64,000 nucleotides of DNA. Origin: Enterococcus alcedinis. GTDB taxonomy: Bacteria; Bacillota; Bacilli; Lactobacillales; Enterococcaceae. The DNA lies in NCBI RefSeq assembly GCF_014635985.1, contig NZ_BMDT01000007.1:1-64000 (forward strand). The letters run 5' to 3'. Positions 26,692-35,520 of this stretch are shown piece by piece. The notes under the pieces were generated by a model that was given only the letters and a program-made list of their open reading frames with translations, did not search any database and had not been told where the DNA came from. Position 1 is the stretch's first letter, and every line of letters begins with the position of its first letter. The position numbers were made by a program, and so were the translations under genes.

Positions 26692-28191
26692 ATGGAAAAA
26701 AATAAAGGGAAAATCACTAAAACTAAACGTGAGGAACAATTACTTGAACAAATAAAAAATCTATATATAGGTTTTCGAAAAAATTATATAAAAATGTACT
26801 ATAACAAAGGAATGGCAAAAGCTAAATACCATAGACCAACATGGGCTCTGCACGATAATCAAATTTTGGCTCATATTAGACAAAAAGAAACGATTGGAAT
26901 TTTTGCTGGGCAAATTTTTAGTAAATTTATCTGTTTTGATGTTGATTCTCCTGAATTGAAATTATCAAAACATACAACTAAAGCCTTGGTTGTATTGTTG
27001 AATCATGATTACAATATTTCTTTAGACGATATACATGTAAGTTTTAGTGGGAAAAAAGGGTACCATGTAGAAATTTTTCTTGATGAGTTTATTGAATCAA
27101 ATAAAATGGAACATTTTTATTTTGATGTTCTTAATAACTTAGGTAAATTGTCAGAGAAGGTTGAAATTGAACTTAGACCTTTACATACAGTAGGATTGAA
27201 GTTACCTCTATCTATTCATAAGCAAACTAACAAATATTGTCATTTTGTAGACAACCAAACATTGAGAAAAAAAACAGATTCTGAAAATTACTTTTTATCA
27301 ATTGAACCAATGAGTAAATATTATTTCGAAATTGAGGTATTACCAGACTCTAAAAAGATAAATCAAGTTCAATTTTTGAATGATGATGAAAAAATTGAAT
27401 CTAAGAAGATTATTAATAACATTAACTATAAAATCGATATTGAAAGTGAAACAAAAGCTATTTTATTAGTTTTGAAAAATAAACATTTGTTGTATCCTAA
27501 CAGTAGACATAATTTTTGCTTCAAGGCATCCATATTTTTAAAAGAACAAGGACACGACATTGCTGGGACAATAGGAATTATGACAGATGTATTAGAGAAT
27601 ACCTTTAAACATCATAGAGAGATGATAGATAAATCAACAACACAAGAATTTGCTCTAAGCGAGTTAGCGAGAATTGTAAAAAACACTTATGATAAAAATT
27701 ATATATGGGGTCAAACATCAAAAGAAATAAAAATTTATAAAGATGAGTTAAAAGAGGTATTAAATATTAATACAAATGGAAAAAGCTTACACTTGAAAAA
27801 ACTAGCATTAAGTACACTAATTCAATCCAAAAGATATGCTAGTCAAAATGGGATATTTTATATGCCATATAGTACAATGACAAAAATGGGAAATACTGGA
27901 AGTAGAGGAAGATTACTCCAATACTTGCTGTATTTAGAAGAAATAGGATTTTTAGAAGTTGTTAGTCGAAATGAACAAACAGAAGGAACGTATAAAAAGA
28001 AAGCAAATAGATACAAAGTTAATATATCTCAAGAGGATGGCGATGAATTTATTGTACTGGATTTGAATAGCTTAGAAAAATACGATTTTAAAGATTACAT
28101 TGTTGCATTGTTTACAATCGATGAAGCAAAAGAAATTTTGACAAAAAGTCAATTCTATGATTTGGGATTGGCGAAATTATATAAATTATAA
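26692..28191 (+). CDS. Archaeo-eukaryotic-type primase (replication protein)
   Basis: 499 residues. Primase core: C-F-D-V-D-S (81-86, metal-binding Asp pair) and S-F-S-G-K-K-G-Y-H-V-E-I (117-128, the S-x-G-x-x-G-x-H-V signature), then E-L-R-P-L-H-T-V-G-L-K-L-P-L-S-I-H (about 160-176), as in AEP/PrimPol-type primases of plasmids and phages. The C-terminal 150 residues look like a winged-helix segment (STMTKMGNTGSRGRLLQYLLYLEEIGFLEVV). It probably initiates replication of the excised element. A leader with an attenuator-like terminator precedes it. No separate helicase for replication is present besides the UvrD-like gene at 30981. Confidence 0.8.
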   Translation: MEKNKGKITKTKREEQLLEQIKNLYIGFRKNYIKMYYNKGMAKAKYHRPTWALHDNQILAHIRQKETIGIFAGQIFSKFICFDVDSPELKLSKHTTKALVVLLNHDYNISLDDIHVSFSGKKGYHVEIFLDEFIESNKMEHFYFDVLNNLGKLSEKVEIELRPLHTVGLKLPLSIHKQTNKYCHFVDNQTLRKKTDSENYFLSIEPMSKYYFEIEVLPDSKKINQVQFLNDDEKIESKKIINNINYKIDIESETKAILLVLKNKHLLYPNSRHNFCFKASIFLKEQGHDIAGTIGIMTDVLENTFKHHREMIDKSTTQEFALSELARIVKNTYDKNYIWGQTSKEIKIYKDELKEVLNINTNGKSLHLKKLALSTLIQSKRYASQNGIFYMPYSTMTKMGNTGSRGRLLQYLLYLEEIGFLEVVSRNEQTEGTYKKKANRYKVNISQEDGDEFIVLDLNSLEKYDFKDYIVALFTIDEAKEILTKSQFYDLGLAKLYKL

Positions 28192-28255
28192 ACTGAAAAA
28201 TAATATCTTTAATCATAAGCGACATTAAAATAAATTAGGTTTAGTAACTTATTAG

Positions 28256-28297
28256 TCATAAGTTGTAGTAGCTCGCAAAAGATTCTACGACTTATGA
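28256..28297. repeat. 13-bp stem-loop behind the primase gene
   Basis: TCATAAGTTGTAG / CTACGACTTATGA, one G-U pair, 16-nt loop. A further TCATAAG lies at about 28212. Position behind the replication gene suggests an origin-associated structure. Confidence 0.7.
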
Positions 28298-28300
28298 TTA

Positions 28301-28340
28301 ATAATAATAAGATATTATGTTACGTTTAGCGGAAAAATTA
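28301..28340 (+). repeat. 40-bp direct repeat, copy 1
   Basis: Matches 28599-28638 with one difference (position 28323, G versus A). It begins ATAATAATAAGATATTATG and ends TTTAGCGGAAAAATTA. Confidence 0.85.
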
Positions 28341-28374
28341 ATGACTGGGCATAAAATATTATATTTAGGAAAAC

Positions 28375-28449
28375 TGTGACAATGATAAGATTAAGAACAG
28401 TCGTAATGAAGTGAAAAATTCATTACAAAAACTAGAACAATTATTTTAA
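28375..28449 (+). pseudogene. Coding remnant, 24 codons
   Basis: Reads CDNDKIKNSRNEVKNSLQKLEQLF and a stop, helical and strongly codon-like, without start or upstream part. It looks like the surviving 3' end of a gene lost by deletion between the two 40-bp repeats' region. Confidence 0.4.
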
Positions 28450-28598
28450 ATTTTAAATAATCGAAATTGAATTATTCAGAATTATTTGGAAATGTGAAAT
28501 TGGCTCATTACACATTGTATATCGGTATCTTTAGCAATTGTTTGATGAATTTGTACTATGTCTTTAATTCGAGTAAGACTCTCATAAAGAGTATAGTA

Positions 28599-28638
28599 AT
28601 AATAATAAGATATTATGTTACATTTAGCGGAAAAATTA
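28599..28638 (+). repeat. 40-bp direct repeat, copy 2
   Basis: Second copy of 28301-28340. It lies about 55 bases before the next gene, so it may also hold that gene's promoter. Confidence 0.85.
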
Positions 28639-28693
28639 TGAAAAAATAACTTTTTAAGATAAAATGAAATAAGATGTTTTTAAGGAGGAAAAG

Positions 28694-29176
28694 ATGTATA
28701 TAAAAAGAGAAAATGATGAATTTAAGTTATTGGTTTTCGAGTCTTCTTTTCTAGCAGAAAATACTAAAGAATTAAACTTCTCTCAAGGATTTCCACCTGA
28801 ATTATCTGGAATTATTGGAGCAATAGGCACATCTGCTTTAGGAGTAGGGGCAGTTTTTACAATTTTTTCAGGTATGAGTGGAGCAAGTATCATGACTACA
28901 TTGGCAACATTTGGATTGGGAGGTGCTGTTGGAGGCATAGTGAGTGTTGCATCATTAGTAGCATTCCCAGTTGTGTTAGTTGGTGGTAGTATGTATGGTA
29001 TTGCTAACCAAAGAAAACTAAAGAAAGAACTAGTTGATTTAATAAAACTATCTTATAAAATGGAAGCTGTACTATCCAGTGACGAAAGAAAAAATGTACA
29101 AGGACTTTTAATTACAGTCAGAGAGTATCGTGATAGATTGATTGCTAAGCATAAATTACAAAATAAAGTCACTTAA
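28694..29176 (+). CDS. Glycine-rich hydrophobic protein, 160 residues
   Basis: Not recognised. The soluble N-terminus is of about 28 residues. It is followed by three long Gly/Ala/Ser-rich hydrophobic stretches (about 36-62, 65-85, 88-105: ELSGIIGAIGTSALGVGAVF..., TLATFGLGGAVGGIVSV, ASLVAFPVVLVGGSMYGI) and a basic helical tail with heptad-like leucines. GGAGG upstream. The composition is that of small pore-forming or holin-like membrane proteins, which is inference only. Single gene between the repeat region and the resolvase. Confidence 0.65.
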   Translation: MYIKRENDEFKLLVFESSFLAENTKELNFSQGFPPELSGIIGAIGTSALGVGAVFTIFSGMSGASIMTTLATFGLGGAVGGIVSVASLVAFPVVLVGGSMYGIANQRKLKKELVDLIKLSYKMEAVLSSDERKNVQGLLITVREYRDRLIAKHKLQNKVT

Positions 29177-29209
29177 AATATCCATACAATTGAATATGAA
29201 TTAAAGAAT

Positions 29210-29242
29210 CCTATGAAACTAATTTTTAATTGAGTTCATAGG
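29210..29242. terminator. Hairpin after the hydrophobic protein gene
   Basis: CCTATGAA / TTCATAGG with an AT-rich loop, followed by a T-rich tail. Confidence 0.55.
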
Positions 29243-29305
29243 TATTTATTTATTTGGAATTGTTCTTTTTGAGTACACCTAAACTATACAATAAGTAGTT
29301 GTTGA

Positions 29306-29349
29306 TATATAATGATTTCAAAGTGTTCAATATACATGTTCATTATATA
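29306..29349. promoter_or_regulatory. Possible resolvase site/operator
   Basis: Perfect 10-bp inverted repeat TATATAATGA (29306-29315) / TCATTATATA (29340-29349), with ATGATTT / AAATCAT continuing it, 24 bases before the resolvase start. Resolvases commonly bind such dyads next to their gene. Confidence 0.6.
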
Positions 29350-29372
29350 TAAATCATAATAGGAGGTTTACC

Positions 29373-29996
29373 ATGACAAAAATTGGGTATGCGAGAGTTT
29401 CTTCAAGAGAACAAAACTTAGAAAGACAATTTGAGTTATTAGAACGTTCAGAGGTTAAAAAGATTTTTTCAGATAAATTAAGTGGTAAAGATAATAATCG
29501 TCCACAATTAAAAGAGATGCTTAACTATATTAGAGAAGATGATATAATAGTTGTGTCGGAATTAGACAGATTAGGACGAAATAATAAAGAAATTACTAGT
29601 ATCATGAATCAGATACAAGACAAAGGAGCGACACTTGAAATCCTTAATTTGCCATCTCTGAACGGTATACAAGACGATAACTTGAGAAGGTTACTAAATA
29701 ATCTAATCATTGAATTATTTAAGTATACGGCTGAAAATGAGCGTAAACAGATACGTGAAAGGCAAAGACAGGGTATTGAGTTAGCGAAAGAAAAAGGTAA
29801 ATATAAAGGTCGTCCTTTTGCCTATAGTGCTGATTCGGCTGATAAACAGAAGCGTGTGACCTATGAAAAGATAGTCGAGATGTTGGGGAAAGATGTTCCT
29901 ATAACGCAGATAGCAAAAGAGTTAGATGTTGCGAGGAATACGATTTATAGGATTAAAGAAAACTTAACAAATAAGGAGAAACGAGAAAATGTTTAA
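29373..29996 (+). CDS. Serine recombinase (resolvase/invertase family)
   Basis: 207 residues. N-terminal resolvase domain with GYARVSSREQN (catalytic Ser10), SDKLSGKDNNRPQL and VVSELDRLGRN (Arg pair of the active site), then the long E helix (RKQIRERQRQGIELAKEKGKYKGRP). A C-terminal helix-turn-helix follows at about 165-198 (ITQIAKELDVARNTIYRIK). Typical of small resolvases that resolve dimers of plasmids or elements. AGGAGG upstream; the stop overlaps the start of the HNH gene, so the two are coupled. Confidence 0.93.
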   Translation: MTKIGYARVSSREQNLERQFELLERSEVKKIFSDKLSGKDNNRPQLKEMLNYIREDDIIVVSELDRLGRNNKEITSIMNQIQDKGATLEILNLPSLNGIQDDNLRRLLNNLIIELFKYTAENERKQIRERQRQGIELAKEKGKYKGRPFAYSADSADKQKRVTYEKIVEMLGKDVPITQIAKELDVARNTIYRIKENLTNKEKRENV

Positions 29997-30840
29997 AGGA
30001 TATATAATGAATGATAAAACAAAATTTTTTATTATTGATACTCATGGAGGTAAAGATATTGAAAGTATTTTTGATGATAAAGATTTTGTAAGATATGCTT
30101 GGGAGTTATCAAGATTTGGAAAAGTTAGTGAAGGTGATTTGTTTATTTATAGAAGACCAATGAAAGATTCAGAATTTAGAGAGTTTTACTTCTTTGGTGC
30201 GGGGGTATTTGGCGCAGTCGATTTAATAAATGATGAAAAAAATAAACCAGTAGTTTCTTATATAAGAGAATTTGTAAAGTTTGACAAGCTAATTTTAGCA
30301 TCCAATAACGATTTGCTACAGTATAAATGGAAATTTAAAGAAAGAACCAAAAATAATTGGGAGCATTTTTTTAATCAGTATGGTATGACGGAAATAAAAA
30401 AAGAAGATTTTATGTTTTTAACTGATATCGGTGTTGCAACTGATTTGCCTATAAAAGATACTAAATATTATGCTTTAGAAAAAGAAGAAATTATTGATGA
30501 ATTACAAAGCGTTTATATTGATAAAGAAGGAAAGAAAAAATTAATTTTTGGATATAAATATGAACGAAATCCTAGACTTAGGAAAGAAGCATTAAAGATA
30601 CATGGTTTTGAATGTAAGGCTTGTAATTTTAATTTTGAAAGTATGTATGGTGAGATAGGAAAAGAGTTTATTGAAGTACATCATATAAAACCACTGTCTG
30701 AGATTGGTCGAGAAACAGTAATTAACCCCAAATATGACTTGATTCCTCTATGTCCCAATTGTCATAGAATGATACATAGAAAGAGAAATAATATGATGAG
30801 TGTCGATGAATTAAAAGAAATTGTAAAAAAAAATAAGTAA
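29989..30840 (+). CDS. HNH endonuclease with N-terminal sensor-like domain
   Basis: 283 residues. The HNH domain is C-terminal: C209-x2-C212, the E-V-H-H-I-K-P-L core (His231/232), and D-L-I-P-L-C255-x2-C258-H, a zinc-bound HNH of McrA type. Residues about 10-190 have a beta-rich domain (GDLFIYRRP, REFYFFGAGVFGAVDL) that resembles the EVE/SRA-like modules placed before HNH in modification-dependent (type IV) restriction enzymes; this part is inference. Start at 29989 overlaps the resolvase stop; a second in-frame ATG is at 30007. Confidence 0.8.
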   Translation: MFKGYIMNDKTKFFIIDTHGGKDIESIFDDKDFVRYAWELSRFGKVSEGDLFIYRRPMKDSEFREFYFFGAGVFGAVDLINDEKNKPVVSYIREFVKFDKLILASNNDLLQYKWKFKERTKNNWEHFFNQYGMTEIKKEDFMFLTDIGVATDLPIKDTKYYALEKEEIIDELQSVYIDKEGKKKLIFGYKYERNPRLRKEALKIHGFECKACNFNFESMYGEIGKEFIEVHHIKPLSEIGRETVINPKYDLIPLCPNCHRMIHRKRNNMMSVDELKEIVKKNK

Positions 30841-30980
30841 GTTGTCTTTTATTCGTTCAATTAGAATGATGTTCCTATAACTAGGATCTCATAGGAATTG
30901 TATTTATAAGATAAAAGAAAGAAGAAATAAAGAGAAATATGATATTCAAGTATTAGGAATATAAAAGGAGAAATGTTTGA

Positions 30981-33092
30981 ATGATTAACCATAAAAATAT
31001 TTTATCAGAAAAGTATTATGAGGATAGATTAGCACAACAATTAATAGAAAAAATAAGTAACATTTTAAGTGGGAATGAGGAAGATGAAGTAACTATTTAT
31101 TATGATTATATGTTGAATGGGAGTTTTGAGGAGAATATCGAATTTCCCAAAATTTTGATTGTAAGTAAGTATATGGGAGTCTATCTTTTTGATATCACCG
31201 AAACTAATAATGAAAGAGATAACGAAATAACCAATACTCTGGATAAGATATTTAGGAAAGAAGAAATTTTATTTGCAAACTTCCTGAAAAATGGAGGTAC
31301 ATGCATTAAAAATAGAAGAGGAAGAGATGTAATATTTAATCTGGAATCGTATCTTTATGCTCCACAATTACATAAAGATTTTAAAGATGAAAGCATAATA
31401 CAAGATGATTTAAGCCTTAATAATATTTTTACTGAGAGTGCTGCACCAATGTCTGATGAACAATTAGAAGCTATTTTTTCAGTAATTGATTATTCCGGCG
31501 GAATGTTTAAGCCTAAGCAAAGAAGTATTTCACAAGATGAAGAGAATACCAAAGGAGGAATGTTAAATCAGTTAGAAAAAGAGATTGCAATCTTTGATAA
31601 TGAGCAAAAATATGCTTCTTTATCAGATTTAAACGGACCTCAAAGAATTAGAGGGTTGGCAGGTTCTGGAAAAACTGTGATTTTATGCATGAAAGCAGCA
31701 GCGTTACATTTGAGATATCCTGAAAAAAAAATCATGTACACTTTTATGACTAAAAGTTTATATGATTATATAGAGTTGTTGATAACAAGATTTTATAAAT
31801 TAATGGGTGATGGTTCATTGCCTGATTTTAAAGAATCTATATTAATTCGTCATTCTTGGGGAGGGAAAAATTTAGCAGGTGTTTATTATGAAGCATGTCA
31901 AGATAATAGTCTTCAACCCTTAAACTTTACAGAAGCAAGCAGAAAAGCCAATGGAAACGATGTGTTCGACTATATATGTCAAGATTTATTAAACCGAACA
32001 AAAGGAAAACTGAAATCGAAATATGATTATGTTTTAATTGATGAAGCACAAGATTTTAGGCCTTCTTTTTACCAAGTATGCCGAGAACTTACTCAAAATG
32101 ATAATTTAGTTTGGGGATATGATAATTTACAAAATATTTTTGATGTTGAAATTCAAAATACTATGGAAACATTTAGTAATGAGTATGGCGCCGAGGGAAT
32201 TGATTTAAGAATCTTAAGAGAAAATCATCCAGAAATGAATAATGATGTAGTTCTACCTAAATCATATCGAAATGCTCGAGAAATATTAATAACTGCACAT
32301 GCGTTAGGATTTGGAATTTATAATAATCAATTGATTCAAATGTTTGAGAACAATCAACATTGGCAAGATTTAGGTTATAAAGTAGAATGTGGAGATAGTA
32401 AAATTGGAGATAGTATGGTAATTAGTAGACCACAGGAAAACAGTCCATTAACTATATCAAGTAAACAGAGTTTTGAGCAGTTAATAAATCTACATAGTGC
32501 TGAAGACTTTCATTCTGAAATTGATTGGGTAGTAAATGAAATTTATAGAGAGATAAACGAAGAAAAATTAAGACCAGAAGATATTGTGGTTATTTCTTTA
32601 GATGATAGAAATGCTAAGCTTTATTTAAACGAAATTGAAAAGTCTCTAGCTAAAAAAAATATATTTTCTTTTAATTTATCTGATACTTTTTACAGTAAAG
32701 GATTTACACGTGAAGATGCTGTAACACTTTCAACTGTCTATAAGGCAAAAGGTAATGAGGCGGGGTTAGTTTTTATTGTTGGATGCGATGTGTTTGAAAA
32801 TGCTATAGATGATATTAGGATGAGAAACAGAGTTTTTACTGCTTTTACACGTTCAAAAGGATGGTTAAGAATAAGTGGAATTGATATTAAAAATAGTCAA
32901 TTGTTTAAAGAAATAAATATGGTAAAGGATAATGAATTGAAGCTAATTTTTGAATATGAAGATGCTAAAGTGATTAAAAGAGATAGGGTAGATAAAAAGA
33001 GTGTGGATATACAACTAGAAAAGATTATGGAAGAAATGCTGAGCAGGGGTGTTACCCCAGAGCAATATAAGAGAAGATATGAAAAAAAATGA
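30981..33092 (+). CDS. UvrD-like superfamily 1 helicase, candidate defence protein
   Basis: 703 residues. Residues 1-140 form a mixed alpha/beta domain (EFPKILIVSKYMGVYLFDI) reminiscent of nuclease-related NERD-type domains. Walker A G-L-A-G-S-G-K-T is at 225-232, Walker B V-L-I-D-E-A-Q-D at 351-358, and C-terminal helicase motifs LSTVYKAKGNEAGLVFIVG (motif V) and VFTAFTRSKGWLRISG (motif VI). AAGGAG precedes the ATG. Its last codons overlap the next gene (33089) by four bases, a clear two-gene unit. Many antiviral operons pair such helicases with an unknown protein and a nuclease, as here. Confidence 0.85.
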   Translation: MINHKNILSEKYYEDRLAQQLIEKISNILSGNEEDEVTIYYDYMLNGSFEENIEFPKILIVSKYMGVYLFDITETNNERDNEITNTLDKIFRKEEILFANFLKNGGTCIKNRRGRDVIFNLESYLYAPQLHKDFKDESIIQDDLSLNNIFTESAAPMSDEQLEAIFSVIDYSGGMFKPKQRSISQDEENTKGGMLNQLEKEIAIFDNEQKYASLSDLNGPQRIRGLAGSGKTVILCMKAAALHLRYPEKKIMYTFMTKSLYDYIELLITRFYKLMGDGSLPDFKESILIRHSWGGKNLAGVYYEACQDNSLQPLNFTEASRKANGNDVFDYICQDLLNRTKGKLKSKYDYVLIDEAQDFRPSFYQVCRELTQNDNLVWGYDNLQNIFDVEIQNTMETFSNEYGAEGIDLRILRENHPEMNNDVVLPKSYRNAREILITAHALGFGIYNNQLIQMFENNQHWQDLGYKVECGDSKIGDSMVISRPQENSPLTISSKQSFEQLINLHSAEDFHSEIDWVVNEIYREINEEKLRPEDIVVISLDDRNAKLYLNEIEKSLAKKNIFSFNLSDTFYSKGFTREDAVTLSTVYKAKGNEAGLVFIVGCDVFENAIDDIRMRNRVFTAFTRSKGWLRISGIDIKNSQLFKEINMVKDNELKLIFEYEDAKVIKRDRVDKKSVDIQLEKIMEEMLSRGVTPEQYKRRYEKK

Positions 33093-33793
33093 AAATAAGT
33101 AAGATAGCTACTTCATACAATGAAATTGTTTCTTTTATGAAAAAAATAAATTTATTAAAGAAGGAAAATTATTCTCGAAATATTTCTTTTGAGTTTTCTA
33201 AATTTTCTGCTGAATTTGTACAAGTTTTTCAAAAAAATGATTATATTACTACTTATATGACAGCAATGGAGAATAGTGACTACGATATTCTTTTAAAGGA
33301 TGATTCTTTTTTTCAGTTTACTTATGATGACAGGGATAATAAAATCATAAGATACGCTTATTATGAAAACCCTTTTAAATATGAAACGTATGAAGAATTT
33401 TTAATGAAAGAATTAGATTCTTCAATTGAAGATGTAGGTGATTTATTTGTGCAAGAGTATGAACAATACATGTCAGAAGCTTCTATAAAACCATCTGTAA
33501 ATCCGATGAGATTTGATTATGATGAAAATGAGAAACACTATAAAGAAATGTTACATACAGGTTCTCACATACATATAGGACATGACAATGAAATAAGATT
33601 ACCAACAAAGTATTTACTAACTCCATTTGGTTTTGTTATTTTTGTTATTAGGAATCAATATCTAGCATATTATAAAGAGCTTTTAAAAGATGAGAAACTA
33701 AAAAACATTATAACAAAAGAAAAAAATGCTTTTAGTAAATGTTCTGATAAATTGTTTAGAGAAGGGGACGAATGTCATCTATATTTTGTTTAA
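33089..33793 (+). CDS. DUF2290-like protein, helicase partner
   Basis: 234 residues. The central motif R-F-D-Y-D (141-145), H150, then G-S-H-I-H-I-G (158-164) and R-L-P-T (170-173), followed by a hydrophobic strand GFVIFVIRNQYL, resembles the DUF2290 family, whose histidine-rich core suggests an enzyme. The ATG overlaps the helicase stop by four bases, so both are made from one message. Pairing of a UvrD-like helicase with DUF2290 has, as far as I recall, been listed among predicted phage defence operons; this should be checked. Confidence 0.7.
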   Translation: MKISKIATSYNEIVSFMKKINLLKKENYSRNISFEFSKFSAEFVQVFQKNDYITTYMTAMENSDYDILLKDDSFFQFTYDDRDNKIIRYAYYENPFKYETYEEFLMKELDSSIEDVGDLFVQEYEQYMSEASIKPSVNPMRFDYDENEKHYKEMLHTGSHIHIGHDNEIRLPTKYLLTPFGFVIFVIRNQYLAYYKELLKDEKLKNIITKEKNAFSKCSDKLFREGDECHLYFV

Positions 33794-33872
33794 ATAAAAT
33801 TCTGATTTTATAGAAAATATCTATGAAGGGGTATAGTCTAATACATCAGTTGCCTATATTTGATAAAAAATC

Positions 33873-34064
33873 ATGAAATTGTTGATTAAATCTGATATTC
33901 ATTTTGTTCTGTGCGCATTTAATAATAAATATATTTACACAAAAGATGATCCTCATGGTCAAGAGATACAGTTACCTGATAAAGAATCCATCACTCGAAG
34001 TAATTTTTACACGAAAAATACTAGATACTTTATTCCTAGTGAGATAAGGTCTTTAGAAGTTTAG
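33873..34064 (+). pseudogene. Short frame, possible gene fragment (63 codons)
   Basis: An open frame without a ribosome binding site, reading KSDIHFVLCAFNNKYIYTKDDPHGQEIQLPDKESITRSNF in the middle. It looks like coding sequence but no family is recognised and it may be a remnant between the two defence-type genes. It could also be a small real gene with a weak start. Confidence 0.3.
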
Positions 34065-34146
34065 CGAGAGATGAGAAGATGAGATGTATTGTATGGCATA
34101 ATATAAAAAAAAATCGTAATAAAAGTCAGTTTAAGGGGAAGTTAAT

Positions 34147-35520
34147 ATGAAGAACAAAATTGCTGGGGTGTCACTAAATTTTTCTCATATGAATTTTAAG
34201 AATATTGATTTAATATCATTTGATTCTTATAATTCTTTGTTGGATTATGATATAGTAATTATTGATTTGACAGGTATCTCCTCAGAATATGATTATGATA
34301 AGGATTATAATGGGAGAGAACGATTATATTCTGGTAAGAAACGTTTATCAAACGATGATTCCTTTAAATTTTTATCTGATTTTAAAAGAAGAAAAGAAGA
34401 AATTAAATATTTACTAGCTCTTGGAAAAACACTATACATAATGCTCCCAGTCGAGTCTAGCTTCTATATTTATTCAGGAAAAAATGAATACTCAGGTACA
34501 GGTAAAAATCGACAAAAGACCCATCTTGTAAATGAGGTTAACGTTTTAGATATTTTACCTATAAAATTAAATGTGACAACAGGTTTTGGTAGCAAATGGG
34601 CGCATTCAACTGACTCTCCATATAGAATTTTGTTTGAAGTCAAAGGTATGGAATACTATTATAATGCCTATTTTAGCTCTGAGGATAAAGGGATCCCTGT
34701 TGCTTACATTGCGAATACAGAAAAAAATATTTCTAAAGTATTTCCAATAAATGATGGACGCCTTGTAGTTTTCCCATCTATATTTGATGAAGAATACTAT
34801 TCGAGTGAAAAAGAATATCGAAAAGTAATAAATAATTTTTTGCATACCATAGATGATTTAGAGGAGGAAATAAAAGTAAGTCTGGATGATTACTCTCTTC
34901 CAGAATGGGCTGATAAATATAATATTTTAACCGAAAAAAATGAAAAAGAAAAAATTGAAGAACTGAACAAAGAAATAGAAAAATTAAAAATTGAAAAAGA
35001 AAAAGCAGAAGATAAATTAAGTAGTATTCAAAAATATAAACTTGCATTCACTACATCTGGCAAGGAGTTAGAAACGATTATATATGAGATTTTTTCAGAA
35101 TTAGGCTTTAAAAGTATGCCAATTGAGCATAATCGAGCAGATGGGATTTTTGAATATAATGACTTAAAAATTGTAACTGAAATTAAAGGAGTCAATGGAA
35201 GCTCTGCTGAAAAACATGGTGCTCAATTAGAAAAATGGGTATCGGAGTTTGTTGAAAAAGAAGGGATAATTCCTAAAGCTATATTGATTGTCAATGGTTT
35301 TAGAAAGAAAGATTTATCATCTAGAAATGAAGCTGTTTTTCCCAATCAAATGATTGAATATTCTACAAAAAGAGAACATTGTCTAATTTCGACAGTTCAA
35401 TTACTCGGAATTTTTATTGACGTGAAGAATAACCCTTCGAAAAAAGAAGAAATTATTACAACGTTTTTGAATACAGTTGGTGTTTATTCTGAATATATGA
35501 ATTTCAAAAAATTCCTATAA
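34147..35520 (+). CDS. Coiled-coil PD-(D/E)XK nuclease-like protein
   Basis: 457 residues. The N-terminal half (1-240) starts with a strand pattern DYDIVIIDLTG, like an amidotransferase- or phosphatase-type alpha/beta fold of unknown role. A coiled coil follows at about 262-297 (EKEKIEELNKEIEKLKIEKEKAEDK), then a restriction-endonuclease-like domain (about 304-400): G-K-E-L-E-T-I-I-Y-E-I-F, A-D332-G, and T-E345-I-K347-G, which fit the D-x(n)-E-x-K pattern of Mrr-like nucleases. GGGGAAG precedes the ATG. It follows the helicase pair on the same strand and may complete the system. Confidence 0.75.
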   Translation: MKNKIAGVSLNFSHMNFKNIDLISFDSYNSLLDYDIVIIDLTGISSEYDYDKDYNGRERLYSGKKRLSNDDSFKFLSDFKRRKEEIKYLLALGKTLYIMLPVESSFYIYSGKNEYSGTGKNRQKTHLVNEVNVLDILPIKLNVTTGFGSKWAHSTDSPYRILFEVKGMEYYYNAYFSSEDKGIPVAYIANTEKNISKVFPINDGRLVVFPSIFDEEYYSSEKEYRKVINNFLHTIDDLEEEIKVSLDDYSLPEWADKYNILTEKNEKEKIEELNKEIEKLKIEKEKAEDKLSSIQKYKLAFTTSGKELETIIYEIFSELGFKSMPIEHNRADGIFEYNDLKIVTEIKGVNGSSAEKHGAQLEKWVSEFVEKEGIIPKAILIVNGFRKKDLSSRNEAVFPNQMIEYSTKREHCLISTVQLLGIFIDVKNNPSKKEEIITTFLNTVGVYSEYMNFKKFL

